A stretch of DNA of 64,000 nt from Neocallimastix lanati (nom. inval.) (GCA_016946835.1 JACVTC010000029.1:1381001-1445000); one strand, 5' to 3'; shown: positions 24,021 to 37,160, counted from the stretch's first letter. Made by a program: numbers and translations. The notes: a model not told the origin generated them from the letters alone.

Positions 24021-24523
24021 TTAATTTATAAAATTAATACTTTAATATAATATTATAAAAAATACTAACTATAAATCTATTTATATATTTATTTTTTTTT
24101 AATTATTCAATTATGTAATTACGTATGTAATTCTGTTGATAATATAAACAAGGTATTAGTAATAATTAATAATATTTAAAATAAAATAAAAAAAATATAA
24201 TAACTATTTTATATATACAGTAATTATAAATATATATATTTTTTTTATTTAATTTTCTAAAAAAAATTTTTTTAGTCATAATAAACGTTTGTCTTAATTA
24301 TTTTTATTATTATTTAAAAATTTATTTATTTATTTATAATTTATTTATTCATTTATTTATTTATTATAATACTCCATGTTTTCCGAAATGCACTACAACA
24401 TTTTGTCCATGTATTTTAATGTAGTAGCGCATACGTTATAAAGTGTGGCGTATTATTAATGAAAAGATTTTTTATTTTAATTATGAGACATACATTACAT
24501 TTAGTAAATAATTTATCTTTTAA

Positions 24524-24855
24524 CACTTATATTTTGACATTTCGTATAATTTTATATAAATAAAGTTTCAATAAGGTAAATCAGAACCTGTGTAACCTTT
24601 AAAAGTTTACTAAATAATTAAAAAGGAAACTTTTAAATTAAATTATTTATTAAATTTTTTATTAATTTATTTATTTAAATTTATATAATTTTATTTATTT
24701 TTTAAACGGTAAATATATAAATATATTTAATATAAATATATTAATAAATATAAAACATAAAAATAAAAGAAAAGTATCAAAAATTTTTTTTTTTTGTTTT
24801 TCTTTTCTTTGTAAAAAAAAATTCGTAAATTTTTTAAAAAAATTGAAAATAAAAA

Positions 24856-24894
<39 letters not shown>

Positions 24895-25249
24895 AAGAAA
24901 AAAAATTTAAATATATACATAATAATAATAGTTATATAAATATTTAAAAAAGAAAAATAAAATAAAAAAATAAAATTAAATTAGATATTAAATTTTTATA
25001 AATTAAAACAAGATATTAAATTATATAAAATATAGAAAGTATAGAATTAAAAATAGAAAAAAAAAATAACATAATTATTTATATAAATATATGTAAAAAA
25101 AAAAAAAATAATAAAGAAATTTAATAATAATATTTTATTAAAGGTTATTTTATTTATTAGTTAGATAAATAAAGTAATAGCAAAATAATAATATATATAT
25201 AATATTTGTATAAATAATAGTATTCATATAATAATAATTAGAAAAAAAA
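24524..25249 (+). other. 5' flank of aminopeptidase copy D
   Basis: It resumes right after the LTR fragment with text shared with copies B and C: ATAAAGTTTCAATAAGGTAA, TGTGTAACCTTTAAAAGTTT, long A-tracts, and the block with ATTAAAGGTTATTTTATTTA also seen at 4,998. No separate gene seen. Confidence 0.55.
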
Positions 25250-26156
25250 ATGAAAATTAAAAATAATATTTTAATAGGTGTTATTTTATTTATTAGTTGT
25301 ATAAATAAAATAAATGCAAATGCTATTAATGAACATTGGATTAATTCAAATCATTCAAGTATTGTACTAAAAGTAGATAACAAAATTACTGATGTTGAAT
25401 CTGACGTTACGGTAGTTGTAGACATTGATATGGAATCTGATATTTCTGATTCGGATGATGAAGTAATTGATATTGAATCTGATGTTTTAGAAGTTGTTGA
25501 TGTTGATATGGACACTGAATCTGATGTTTTTGAATTGAATAACGAAGAAAGTAATATTGAAACAGGTATTCCAGAAATAAATACTGATATATTTGATATT
25601 GAAACTGGTATTCCAGAAATAAACACTGATATATTTGATATTGAAACTGGTATTCCAGAAATGAATACTGATATATTTGATATTGAAACTGGTATTCCGG
25701 AATTTGATGAAGGAGATATTGAAACTGAAACAGATGTGGTCTATTCTGATACTCGTTTACCAGAAAATGTATTACCTGTGGCTTATCGTTTAGATTTTTA
25801 TACTTCAATAGAAAATTCTACTTTTGATGGAAAAGAAGAAATTGATATTGAAATTTTAAAGGAAACTAATTCAATTATTTTCCATTCAGAAAATCTTTCT
25901 CTTTCCAATATTACTATTTCTAATGAAAATGAAATATTGAAACCAAACTCAATTCAATATATTAAAGAAAGTAATTTTGTTACTTTAAATTTTAATGAAA
26001 CTTTGAAATCAGAAGTAAGTAATAAAATTATTTTTTTTTTTTAAAATATATTATATATTTCCATACTCTATTATTATTATTATTATTATTATATTAATAT
26101 TTATAAAGGTTTTACGAAATTATTTAATTTTTAATTTTGTTATTATTAATATTATT

Positions 26157-26192
<36 letters not shown>

Positions 26193-27723
26193 TAATTATC
26201 TTATATATATATAAAAGACCAACTATACATTACATATGCAATATTCAGGTAAATTAAATAGTAATGGTATTGGTTACTTTATTGAAGAATATGATAATGA
26301 AGATGACAGCCAATCCAGAATGGCAGCTACTCAATTTGAAGCAGCGGATGCCAGGAGGGCTTTTCCATGTTTTGATGAACCCCAACTGAAAGCGACTTTC
26401 CAATTGAATATGACCGTAAATGATGGCTACAATGCTTTATCAAATATGAATGTCGTTGAGATTAAAGAAATTAAAAATTTAAATTTAAAACAAAAAAAAT
26501 ATATATTTGCTAATAGTGTGAAGTAAATATTTGTAAAAATAATAATAAAATAATAAAAATAATTATAGTATTTTATTTTTTAATTTTATTGATAAAACTC
26601 ATACATATATAAATATATTTTTGGAATAATAATTAATTATGATAATAATAAAATTTAATAATTTATATTTATTTTTTAATAACATATATATATTAGAATG
26701 AGTACATATTTAGTTGCATTTATGGTTTCAAAATTTCAATCAATTTCAGATAAATACAATGATATTGATGTCAGTGTTTACGTCATTCCAGATCTAATTG
26801 AAGATGCAAAATATTCATTAAAAGTAGCCATTAAACTTTTAGAATTCTATGAGAATCTTCTCAAAATTCCTTATCCACTTCCAAAATTAGATTTAGTAAA
26901 TAATAATAATTAATAATATATTTATATATACATATATATATATTAAAAAAAAAATAAAAATAATGTAATTGAAATTTTATATTTTATATTTATTAATTAA
27001 TTAATATTTTATATACTATTATTTTATAATATATATAGGTAGGAGTTCCTAATTTAGTTTGTAAATAAAAAATTTATATATATATATATATATTATTTAA
27101 ATATTAACAATACCAAAATAAAATATATATATGTATATATAACTATTAATAAATAATTATTAACTAATATTAAATTTATTAATAAAAAATAAACAATAAA
27201 AAAAAAAAATTATAAAATTTTAAAATTTGAAATTATATATTCCATATATATATTTATTTATTTGTTAGTTGGTGGTATGGAAAATTGGGGTTTAATCAAT
27301 TTTAGATCTGAAAGTATATTATGGAATGAGGAAACTGGTACAGACATTGATAAATATGGCGTTGTTACCCTCATTGCTCATGAAATCGCTCATCAATGGT
27401 TTGGAAAGTGAGTATTATTTTTTTTTAAAAAAAAAAATATGTATATATATGTTATATATATAATATATAAGTTACAAAAAAGAATTTTTTTTTTTATTTT
27501 AATGATTTAATCATTAAGTATTTGTTATTTTATTTTATTTTCTATTTTATTTTTAAAAAAAAAAGTATAGTTACAATGAAATGGTGGGATGATTTTTGGT
27601 TAAATGAAGGTTTTGCTAGTAAGTCATAATTTAAAGAAAAATACTAATACTAATACTAATAATAATAATAATAATAATAATTATAATAATAATTATAATA
27701 ATAATAATAATTATAATAATAAT

Positions 27724-27774
<51 letters not shown>

Positions 27775-28562
27775 TTTTTAGGATTTCAATTCGTTAATTT
27801 TATTATTTTTTTTTTTATTTATAATAATAATAATAATTATAAAAAATTTATTTTACTAATTTATTCACGTTTTTATTTTTTTTAAACATATATTTATATA
27901 TATATACATATATATATATATATTTGAATTCTTATAAAAAAAAATAGATTATATGCAAAGTAAGTTATATATTATTTATATTATTTTATATTAATATTAT
28001 TAATTTTTAATTAATTTTTTTTTTTTTTTTTTTTTATTTAATTGAAATTTTTTGATTAAACATAATATTACATTTATAAAAGATATTGCAACCGATGTTG
28101 TTGAACCAGAATTAGGTATTACCAATAATTGGTATTATGAATATTATTCAATTTTTTCAAAAGATACTTTAGATAAGATAAATTCTGTTTATAATTATAG
28201 TCCTAATCCAAAATATCTTAATGTAAATTATTATTATATTATATTAAATAAATAAATTAAATTATTATATTAAATACTAACATATATTACTTTTTTTTTT
28301 TTTTTATTATAAATTAATAAAAACTTTATAATATTTTAAAATATTTTTGTATTTTATATTAATTATAAATTTATATTTATTTGTATATTTAATATTTATT
28401 TTTATATCAATATATATTATATTTGATAAAGGATTGGGATATTATATCTATTTACAATAAAGGAGAATCTATTATTAGGTAAATTGCTCATAAAAAAAAT
28501 AAATATATATATATATTATTGAAAAAAATTCAAAATAAAAATAAAAATAAAAAATAAAAATC

Positions 28563-28593
<31 letters not shown>

Positions 28594-28654
28594 ATAATAT
28601 TTATTAAATATATAAAATTTATTTAATATTAAAATTTTCAAAAATTAAATTTTT

Positions 28655-28695
<41 letters not shown>

Positions 28696-30328
28696 GATGG
28701 AATTTTGGTTAAATAAAATGAATGATAATCATAGTATATCAACAACTTCAATAGAAGATAATTATTTTTACAAAAGAATTCATGAATATCTTGACTTATA
28801 CAGGTATAATAATGTTGATAGTCAACAACTTTATGAAATGTTAGAATCTTATGATGAAAACGGTCAACCTTTATATCATGTTTCAGGAATAATGGAAAGT
28901 TTCATTAAACAAAAGGGTATTCCAATCGTTATGATGGAAAGAATAAGTAATGACCATGACCAAATCATTACTTTAAGTCAAGAACAACTTATTTCTATTA
29001 ATATTGATCAATATGAAATGGATAATATTGAACAAAAAGATACTATGATAAAGGGTAATTCTACTTGGGTCATTCCCTATTCATATTCAATTTATTCTAA
29101 TAGTACAGGGAAGCCAGAACTTTTAGAAAGTCATTATATTACTCTTGAAGATAATGATGATAGAAAATCCAAAACCACTATATCTCTACCTACTAAGGAT
29201 GATGAAGCCACCAATACTAAAATTTTTATTAAAGGTAATGAAGATCAAAAAGGATATTATTTAGTACAATATGATGATGAATCAATTCAAGTAGCCTGTG
29301 AATGGTTAAAATCCGATTTAAATTTCATGTCTTATATTAATAGAGCAGGATTCATTAGTGATATCTTTAATCAATTACTAGAAAATCGTGCAGAAAATCC
29401 CACCACTATTCTTAATTGTTTAGACTATTTAAAAAATGAAAAAAGTACTATCGTATGGATCAAAATTCTTAAATATTTTAAAAGATTAATATATATAAGA
29501 TATGAAAATAATATGGAAAAGAATAAACTTATTATGAAATATATAAGTGATCTCACTAAAAATATTTTTGAAGATATTGGATGGGTTGAAAAGGAAAAGG
29601 AAGGTATTGAAAAAAAATCGGGAATTGAAGATAATACCATTATTAATCGTGACGTCTTACGTTCAAATCTCATGGATTTAGGTGATCAAAATGAAAATAA
29701 TAGAGCGAAAGCACTCTACTATTATAACGAAATCAAAAATGGTACATATAGTGAAAATTTCGATGAATATATTTTAATAAATATTTTTGAAACAGGTATT
29801 AAATATGGTAATGTTGATGAATCGGATATTGACTTTATCCTCAATGAATTGGATTCAGAAACTTCAAAGTTTGATAAGTATTCATTAATGAGTGGTCTCA
29901 AACAAGTTTCCGATGCTTCACTTCGTAAAAAAATATTAGAAAAATTCAATAAAGATATCGAGAATGGTTTCAACCTGGATGATTATGATTATCAATATTT
30001 CAAAATTGAACTTTTAACAAATTGGGCTTCAGAAGATTATTATCTTTATTTCACTTTTGTAAGAGATCATTGGGATGACTACTTTAAGGAAAAATATTTA
30101 AATGATAATTATGAATTAATTTATTTAATAGAAACAATTTATTCAAAAAGCAAAAAGGAAGATGAACATTTCCAAGAAATAGCTTCATGGATTAATGTAA
30201 TTGATAAAGAAGAGAAAAAGATTAATCTTGAAGATGAGATCATTGACGAAGACCATAATAATAATAATTTAGAAAATGAAGAAAATGATGATGATCCTAT
30301 TATTCTCTGGTTAAAAGAACACTATTAA
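25250..30328 (+). CDS. Secreted M1 zinc aminopeptidase, copy D (ten exons)
   Basis: This is the best-preserved copy. Exons: 25,250-26,014; 26,218-26,522; 26,697-26,895; 27,039-27,060 (22 nt); 27,269-27,407; 27,566-27,618; 27,948-27,959 (12 nt); about 28,052-28,222; 28,432-28,478; 28,693-30,328. The signal peptide (MKIKNNILIGVILFISC..INA) is followed by an acidic region with three copies of a 14-residue unit (TGIPEINTDIFDIE), more than in B or C. M1 landmarks: [38 protein letters not shown], Glu zinc ligand in FWLNEGFA, and Tyr in IYNKGESIIR. The last exon encodes an ERAP1-like helical domain ending in DDDPIILWLKEHY. Introns are nearly pure A/T. As in B and C, no AG is visible before exon 8, so the 12-nt exon and the join after it need transcript data. 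Predicted to be secreted or vacuolar. Confidence 0.87.
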
Positions 30329-30750
30329 AATTCAACAATACAATACAATACAATACAATACAAAAAAAAAATAAAATAAAATAAAATAAAATAAAATAAA
30401 AAGGAAAAAAGAAAAAAGAAAAAAATAACAATAACAATAACAATAATAATAATAATAGCAATAATAATAATAACAATAATAATAAAATAATAAAAAAAAA
30501 GTAAATATTAAAAATAATAATAATAAAAATAATAAATATATAAATATATAAAAAAAAAAAAAAAAAAAAAAAATAACCAATTGAAAAATAATTTATTTCT
30601 ATTATTATTAATAATAATAATAATAATAATTAAATATCAATAAATAAATTAATAAAAATTGAAAATATATATATATATGTAATAAAATAAACTGAAATTC
30701 AAAGAGAATTTAAGATATTAATAAAGTTAGATAAATATTTAGTTTGATAG

Positions 30751-30798
<48 letters not shown>

Positions 30799-31045
30799 AA
30801 TAAATAAATAAATAAATAAAAAATTTTATTTTAATTTTTTGTCAAGAACAAAAAAATTTTTTTTACTGTTATTTTTATTTATTTTATATTTTTTTATATT
30901 TTTATGAGAATATATTTACTTTTAGAGGTGTACATTGAAGTTTATATATAGATATATAGATATGTAAATATATATATTATTTAATGATGATTCATAATGT
31001 TGAATATTTAATTTCTTAAGTTACCTTTTTTTTTTTGAGATGTTT

Positions 31046-31078
<33 letters not shown>

Positions 31079-31079
31079 T
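30329..31079. other. 3' flank of copy D, no gene seen
   Basis: (ATACA)n, (AAAAT)n, AACAATAAT repeats, several poly-A runs and the GAGAATATATTTACTTTTAG block shared with the 3' flank of copy A. The minus-strand open frame at 30,332-30,580 is only low-complexity Phe/Leu/Tyr. Confidence 0.65.
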
Positions 31080-32450
31080 GATAGTTTCATTCCACTGTCT
31101 TCCGCTCTGTTTTAATTCGTAAAGAGCCATATTTTAATTTCTAAAAATCCTTTTTCGACAATTTGCATCTCTTTGAGGGATTGTTAACGAAAATATTTTT
31201 TGTCAAGCTTTGCGTTCAGAGAAGCTGCTTTAATATCTAATTGGAATATTTTTCCCATTGAAATTTAAGAGGCTAATGCAATGATGAGTTTTTTTTTTTT
31301 TAGACTGTCAATACTTATATGTTGGAGAAAAAGTTAATTTCGTAGAAGTCGATACCGCTCAATCTGGCTAATACTTTTGGTGACTAATTCGTGCTTTAAA
31401 TTTTTCAATATTGTTATTACTGTCCCGTTTGATATTAAAAATCCATTTTTGTCATAATAGGTTTCTTTCCTTCTGGTAACACTTTAACAAAAGACTCATA
31501 ATGTTACTATTTTCATATATGTTTTTGAGTTCATCAATGATATCAGATAACCATTTTGTTTTATATTTATTTACTAGTTACAGCTTCATTAAAAGATAGG
31601 GGAACGTCTATGAATATTGTATAAGTGATTTGCGTAAGTTGACTGCATAATCCCAAAACTTTTAATCTAATTTATTCCATGTTAACATAGTTTTTATCAC
31701 AATTTATTAAAGTTTAGTTGAACTTCTCTGCCTTACCATTGTTTTGAGGATTGTAAGGTGGAGGAGAGTATAATTTTTTGTAATACCATTCTTTGTGCAG
31801 TAAATTTCAATCTTATTATTCTTAAATTCTAAAGCGTTGTCTGTTTTTGAAAAATTTAATGCTACAATTGTAACGGGTAGTTATATTAGTGGTTTTGGAA
31901 ACATCTTTTTTCTCTTCTAGCAGATATATCCATGAATTTCCATGAAAATTCTTCTATAAACATTAGTATAAATCTTTTTTCCCAGTGATATTACTTCTAA
32001 AATATCATCAATATATTTTTTTTTTTTTTTTTTTTTTTTGGATTTTAAAGAATTTAGTTTTTCTAATGTAATGATCAACATCATTGGACTTTGACTTGTC
32101 ATAATGTTCTTTGAATTTGGTCATAATATCGTAGGCAGGTTTTTTTTGCATTACGAAATTTTTCCTTTTTGACTTCCTTAGTTATGCTTGTCAAGATGAA
32201 CGTTCGAGCTTTGGAGTCCTTAACTTTAGTAGCTTCTAAATCTTGTCGATTCTTGGTTCCAAGTCCTGACTTCATTAGTCATTGTGGTTAAAACATCGTT
32301 GTAGATGTAATCCAAAAGTTCCTTTGATTCTAAGATAGAAGTTGACAGTTAGGATACCAGTCTTCAAAGTTGTTCTTGGAGAGGCTTTCTTCTGTGTTGA
32401 ATAGATAGTTGTTAGTAGTCATTTTGTGCAGTTGAGACTCTTAATCTATG
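31080..32450 (-). mobile_element. Copia retrotransposon 3, heavily decayed
   Basis: Minus-strand relic read from right to left. It has a candidate primer-binding site at about 32,431-32,446, and only 10-25 bp further a gag-like start (MTTNNYLFNTEESLSKNNFE from ATG near 32,422). A gag-like segment with many stops runs to about 32,100. An integrase scrap (SPPPYNPQNNGKAEK, about 31,700-31,760) follows. A reverse-transcriptase scrap (LPEGKKPIMTKMDF, then LARLSGIDFYE) lies at about 31,330-31,490, and a further one (DIKAASLNAKLDKKYF) at about 31,190-31,250. Most of integrase and RT is deleted. No LTR pair could be matched. Poly-T and poly-A tracts interrupt it. Confidence 0.65.
32431..32448 (-). 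promoter_or_regulatory. Candidate tRNA-Lys(CUU)-type primer-binding site of copia element 3
   Basis: The + strand reads AGTTGAGACTCTTAATCT, with the same GAGACTCTTAATC core as in element 1, immediately upstream of the gag-like ATG on the minus strand. It supports a shared priming tRNA among these elements. Confidence 0.5.
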
Positions 32451-33462
32451 AGTTAAAACTAGTTTTTAATATGTAATTTATATATAAATTTTATTCATTA
32501 TATACTAAAGTTTGTTAATTTTATCAATTGATTTTTTTTCTACAAACATTTTTTGGAATACTACATTTCTTTTAAAGTATTTGGGGCTTGATAATAATAC
32601 AATGAAAATATTTGACATGTATAAAATAATTTATTATAAATTAATATTTTAATGAAATTCAAAATAGAAAAATTTAATATATTTCAAAAGAAGATTTCGT
32701 TATATTTTAACAAATATTATTATTATTATTGTTACTATTATTAAACAATAAAACTCTTTGTTATACTTAACCTAAAATTATATTAAAATAATTTGTATAA
32801 ACATAAATTATATTATTTTATGACATAAAAAAAAAATAAAAAAATAAATAAATAAATAAAAAATAAAGAAATAATATAAAAAAAAATCTATAATAATTTG
32901 TACAAACATAAATTATATAATTTTATGACATTAAATTAAAAAAAAATAAAATAACAAATAAAAATAAAAATAAAAATAAAAAAATTAATAATAATATAAA
33001 AATAAAATCTATAAATTCAAATTTTTTAGTGAATGAGTGAATAATTAATTAATTTTTTTAAAAAAAAAAAAATATGGCGGTTAAACAATTTTTTTTTTTT
33101 TTTTTTTTAAATTTTCAAATTCCATTCTATTTTATATAAATTAATTTTTAAATTCTATCAGGAACGACAACGCTGAAAATAAAGTAAGAAAGGCTAACAA
33201 TATCAAGTAGCAAGAATCTTTTATAAAAGATCTTACTTACTCAATGATGTTAAACCAGAAATTTCAACAGTAATAACTATATATGAATCATAAAAAAAAA
33301 AAAAATTTAATTTTTATTTTAATTTTTATATAAAACCTTTAAAGTTTATTCCTAGTCTTAGAAAAAAAAATATAATATTATAATATTATTATATTATTAT
33401 ATTATTATATTATTATATTTTAGTTCTATATTAAAATATTTTTTATCTATAAACTAAAGAGA
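32451..33462. other. A/T-rich spacer, no gene recognised
   Basis: Two near-duplicate stretches (about 32,770-32,870 and 32,885-32,990) share AATTTGTATAAACATAAATT and ATTTTATGACAT. A less A/T-biased patch at 33,160-33,270 has short palindromes (ATCTTTTATAAAAGAT) but no convincing frame. At about 33,335 the text CCTTTAAAGTTTATTCCTAG is a dispersed motif also found near 10,672. Confidence 0.5.
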
Positions 33463-36276
33463 AATGGGATGAGATAGCTATTTACAATAATGAATTTTTT
33501 TTTTTTTTTTTTTAAAGACAGGGAAGAGAATACACTTCCAAAACTTTAATAATTATATTTTAAAAAAATACATTTAGGTGAAAAGTACATTTGAAATTAA
33601 AAATAAAAAATTAAAAAATAAAAAAAAAAATAAAAAAGCTCGAAAATACTATGTATTTCGGCAAGTTGTACTATGAGGGAATTTTTTCCTTCCTAACAAA
33701 TAAAAAAGAAATAAAACCTAGAAGTAACATCTTTAAAATAGATAGTGTAGTGTCCACTAAACTCTCCCCGGATTCATCATTTATTGAACTACTAGGGCGA
33801 GATTCACCATTCGTAGAAATAGATGATGCTCTTGTATTATCATTATGCCTTATCAGTACGACGTCGACACTCTTGGTTAAGTTTGGTATTTTACAATACC
33901 TATCAAATAATAGCTCAAACGAACTACTTATGATAGGTATTGCACTTGTTAAGAATTCCGCCAAGCCCACAATTTTTTGGAACTGGTGACTCAGATGAAC
34001 CTTTGAAAAGTAGTTCATTTAATAGTCTCTGTTCCCCACTATCGAAATGTAGCTCATTTAAAACTAAAGTCTCACTAAGAAGGAACAAGTATATATAATG
34101 ATTGATATAATCTTCAAAATCAGAAATAGAGTCATAGGAAGAAAGAGGATTAAACGCTCTAATCTTCCTAAGGAATAAAACATAGAGATCATCGATGAAA
34201 TTTAAAGAATTCCATCTAAAAATCCAATGTTCAAAAGATTGTTTATCTTCGCCACAACAAGGGCAAGACTTGGGACAATCTTCTGAAACTCTACCCATTC
34301 TAATAGCAATAGTAGTATTGTATTTATAACCACAGCGTAAACGCATAATCCACGAAAACCCTAAGTTGAATTGGGGATATTTTAAACTAAGCATAATTAT
34401 AGCTTTATTGTTTGAGAACTTATTACTATGGTAATTTTGACCTTTAATACCTTGAAATTTGGAAACTGATTTCCAGTAACGTTCTAAAATATCGTCATAT
34501 TTTTCACATTTATATTTTTTGGATTTTTTTATACAGTGTTCTAGATTCTTTAAGTCCAGGAATAATAAGGCATTTTGGGAATAGATTTAATAAGATCCTT
34601 TATAATACAGTTTGATTTACTCCATTTTGCAAATGATTTAATCTGTAAGGCTTGCGCAGATACCAGCAATAGGAGGAATGCTTAGATCTCGAAATAAAGC
34701 ATAAGTACTCATAGTAGAATTATGTCTAATATAGTCATTGTTTTCTGAACTTGTTTTACCATTTTTAGAGAAGGAGCCGATATACCAAAATTGACCAGTA
34801 TTAATTAATGTTTGAATTCTAGCCATTCTAGATTTGTTTGAACCAAGCAAAGGAGAATAATAAATTACTTTACTAATAACAAAGGATTAAAGAACTTTTT
34901 CTTGTAAGCAATAGGAATAAGTTTATTTGAAAAGAAACGTGTATATGAAAGAAGGGATTTTTCTAACTTTAAAATGCATGTGAGATATAATGTGTTCTAG
35001 TAAGAGATCATCAGAAAAAGGAATACCAAGATAAATATAACTAGAAACTTTAGGAATAGCATTCATTCCTAAATAGAAGGTTGGGTCACTATAGTTTGGA
35101 GGAGATTGGATGTTCATTGGTTTTATAACTATAGTTGCACATTTTTCAATACCAAAAGTCATTTCATTTAAATTAGCCCATCTATGTACCTTTTTTAATA
35201 ATTTTTCTAAATTTTTTTGCACTTGGAGCAATGAGAACAACATCATCAGCAAAGAGTCCACCACAACATTTTTTTCTTCCAATATTACCACCATACTTTT
35301 CACAGTCATTTAGTATATTCATTGATGAATAAATTGAATACGATTGGAGATAATGGACAACCTTAACGAACATCTCTTTTAATAGGAAATTCATATGATA
35401 ACATTGAAGCAAATCGAGCACGTGCTTTAGATGAAGTATATAAATTACAAAGAAAATCAAAACATTTACCACGAACCCCATAATGATAATAATTTAGTAA
35501 GAATGTTAAAAATAGGAACTGAATCATAAGCTTTTTTATGATCTAAAAAGGCTAAAAATGTGAATTTTCCTTGAAATTTTCTTCTTTGGCAAATTTCTCT
35601 AACGGAAATGAATAAACTAATGCATTCTTCACGGTTGCGAAAACCAAATTGTTCAAGGTCTAATGAAATTATGTGAGAGTGCGTAAGTAGATATTCTGTC
35701 TGTTATAATTTTTGAAATGATTTTCAGTCCAACATTAATGAGAGAAATACATCGATAATTGCTACAATCTGATAGGTCACCTTTCTTAGGGATTGATACA
35801 ATAGAAGCAGAGTTCCATTTTTTAGGAAAGGACCCATTCCATATTTTATTAAAAATCAATTTAAGACACTTTCCAATGGCAGGATGTGTTTCTAGTAATT
35901 CTTCATTGCAAAACAGAGCTTTGTAGAATTCAATCGGGATACCATTGGGGCCGGGTGCTTTGTTGTTTTTCATTGATGAAATAGTTTTTTTAATATCTTC
36001 AATCGTAATAGGACCGTTGATATTCCATGTTGAGGATCTAAGACTAATATTCCTTAAAGCATGGATCCAGAAATTACAATTAAGGCTGTGACCTGAGGGA
36101 TCAGAAGCTAGATCTTTATAATATTCAGCCCATCTATCTAATTGTTTAGTAGGAGAGATAATATCTTGACCAAATTTAGATTTTATGCAATTAATGGAGG
36201 TAGATGAATACCATGGTTTAGCCATTTTTTTTAAACATCTCCAACCTTTACAATAATGAAGAATCTATTATTAGTT
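33463..36276 (+). pseudogene. Dead aminopeptidase exon 9 split by a LINE
   Basis: Left of the LINE, 33,466-33,494 reads AAAGAGAAATGGGATGAGAT and then AGCTATTTACAATAATGAA. Right of it, 36,247-36,276 reads TTTACAATAATGAAGAATCT then ATTATTAGTTAAAT. Joined at the target duplication this corresponds to exon 9 of the aminopeptidase copies (W-D-x-x-S/A-I-Y-N-K/N-G/E-E-S-I-I). The donor is mutated from GTAAAT to TTAAAT, and an indel shifts the 5' side. No other exons were recognised nearby, so only this relic of a further copy survives. Confidence 0.6.
33495..36246 (-). mobile_element. 5'-truncated LINE (non-LTR retrotransposon)
   Basis: A minus-strand element with a poly-A tail (T-run 33,495-33,513) and an exact 14-bp target duplication, TTTACAATAATGAA, at 33,481-33,494 and 36,247-36,260. 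Coding pieces from 5' to 3': 36,225-35,653 RT fingers (NNKAPGPNGIPIEFYK, VSIPKKGDLSDCSNYRCISL); 35,650-35,480 FLDHKKAYDSVP; 35,481-35,182 with GLFADDVVLIAP (catalytic FADD); 35,309-34,923 RT thumb; and 34,394-33,924 with a Cys-rich CPCCGEDKQSFEHWIF, a zf-RVT-like region. ORF1 and the endonuclease are missing, as expected for 5' truncation. Several frameshifts show it is inactive. Confidence 0.85.
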
Positions 36277-36540
36277 AAATTATTTAAATAGAAAAAAAAT
36301 TAAAAAAAAAAAAAACTAGGATATCAATTTAAATCTATAAAATTTATTTATATATAAGATTATTCCGCCACATTATAAAAATGAAAAAATAAAAGACTAG
36401 GAATAAACTTATATAAAATTTATATAAAATCACCTCACATTTAGGAAATGCAACCTTTCTACCTCTATTTTTATTTTATTAATAATTTAACTCTCTTTTA
36501 TACTACTTCATTATTTATTTTATTTTACTTTATATTATAT

Positions 36541-36571
<31 letters not shown>

Positions 36572-37160
36572 GAATTTAATAATATTCTTTTTTTTTTTTT
36601 TTTTTTAGTATTATTATTTATACCTTATATAATAAATATTAATTTAAATAAACAATTTTTATATATATTATTTTATAACAATATATTTTATTTTATATAA
36701 TTCATTTTTATTTTTTTATTTTTATTATGTAATTTTATTTTAATTTTATTTTTTTTCTTTTTTCTTTTTTTCTTTTTTTTTTTAAATATATATATATATA
36801 TTTAATTAATTTATTATAGTGGTAATCTTTATTTTATTTTATTTTATTTTATTTAATGTAATTTTTTTTTAATTCTATTTTTTTTAATATTTTTAATTAA
36901 TTTATAATAATGATACCTATATATATATATAATAAATTATAAATGCTTTATAAATATGTAAATAAATACATATATATATATATTTAATAAATACTCTAAA
37001 TAAATGTGTTATATCTATTATAAAAATGGAAAATTAACATATATATATATATAATTTATTATATATAAATTAAAAACCCTTAAAAATTTTTTTTATCCTG
37101 TGTATTGTATGTTAAAATGATAATCTACACCAATTGAATTTATTTAATTCTATTTTTTTT
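36277..37160. other. A/T-rich spacer, no gene seen
   Basis: At about 36,398-36,416, GACTAGGAATAAACTT is the inverted form of the dispersed motif near 33,340 and 10,675. From 36,500 to 37,080 it is A/T homopolymers and TA repeats. This is probably the 3' non-coding DNA of the glycosyltransferase gene. Confidence 0.5.

Larger units (their letters stand above)
22516..24504. mobile_element. Two-kb insertion splitting the LTR, MULE-like, with CATTTAG target duplication
   Basis: The LTR text breaks at 22,515 and resumes at 24,505, with CATTTAG on both sides (22,509-22,515 and 24,498-24,504). This shows a 1,982-bp insertion with a 7-bp target duplication. The insert contains the C-terminal tail of a MULE transposase (22,690-22,780) and, on the minus strand, a broken small secreted-protein gene (23,590-24,020). 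Terminal inverted repeats were looked for and not seen by eye. MULE target duplications are usually 8-9 bp, so the class is an inference. Confidence 0.6.
18732..24523 (-). mobile_element. Ty1/copia LTR retrotransposon 1, decayed, with nested insertion
   Basis: A minus-strand element with direct repeats at 18,732-18,960 (its 3' LTR) and 22,306-22,515 plus 24,498-24,523 (its 5' LTR, split by a 2-kb insert). Pol fragments lie between, in the copia order integrase then reverse transcriptase then RNase H. A purine-rich tract (GAGGAGG, minus strand, about 18,963-18,969) abuts the 3' LTR, and a candidate primer-binding site abuts the 5' LTR. No gag is recognisable. The element sits between the 3' flank of aminopeptidase copy C and the 5' flank of copy D. 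No clear target duplication is seen. Confidence 0.8.
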
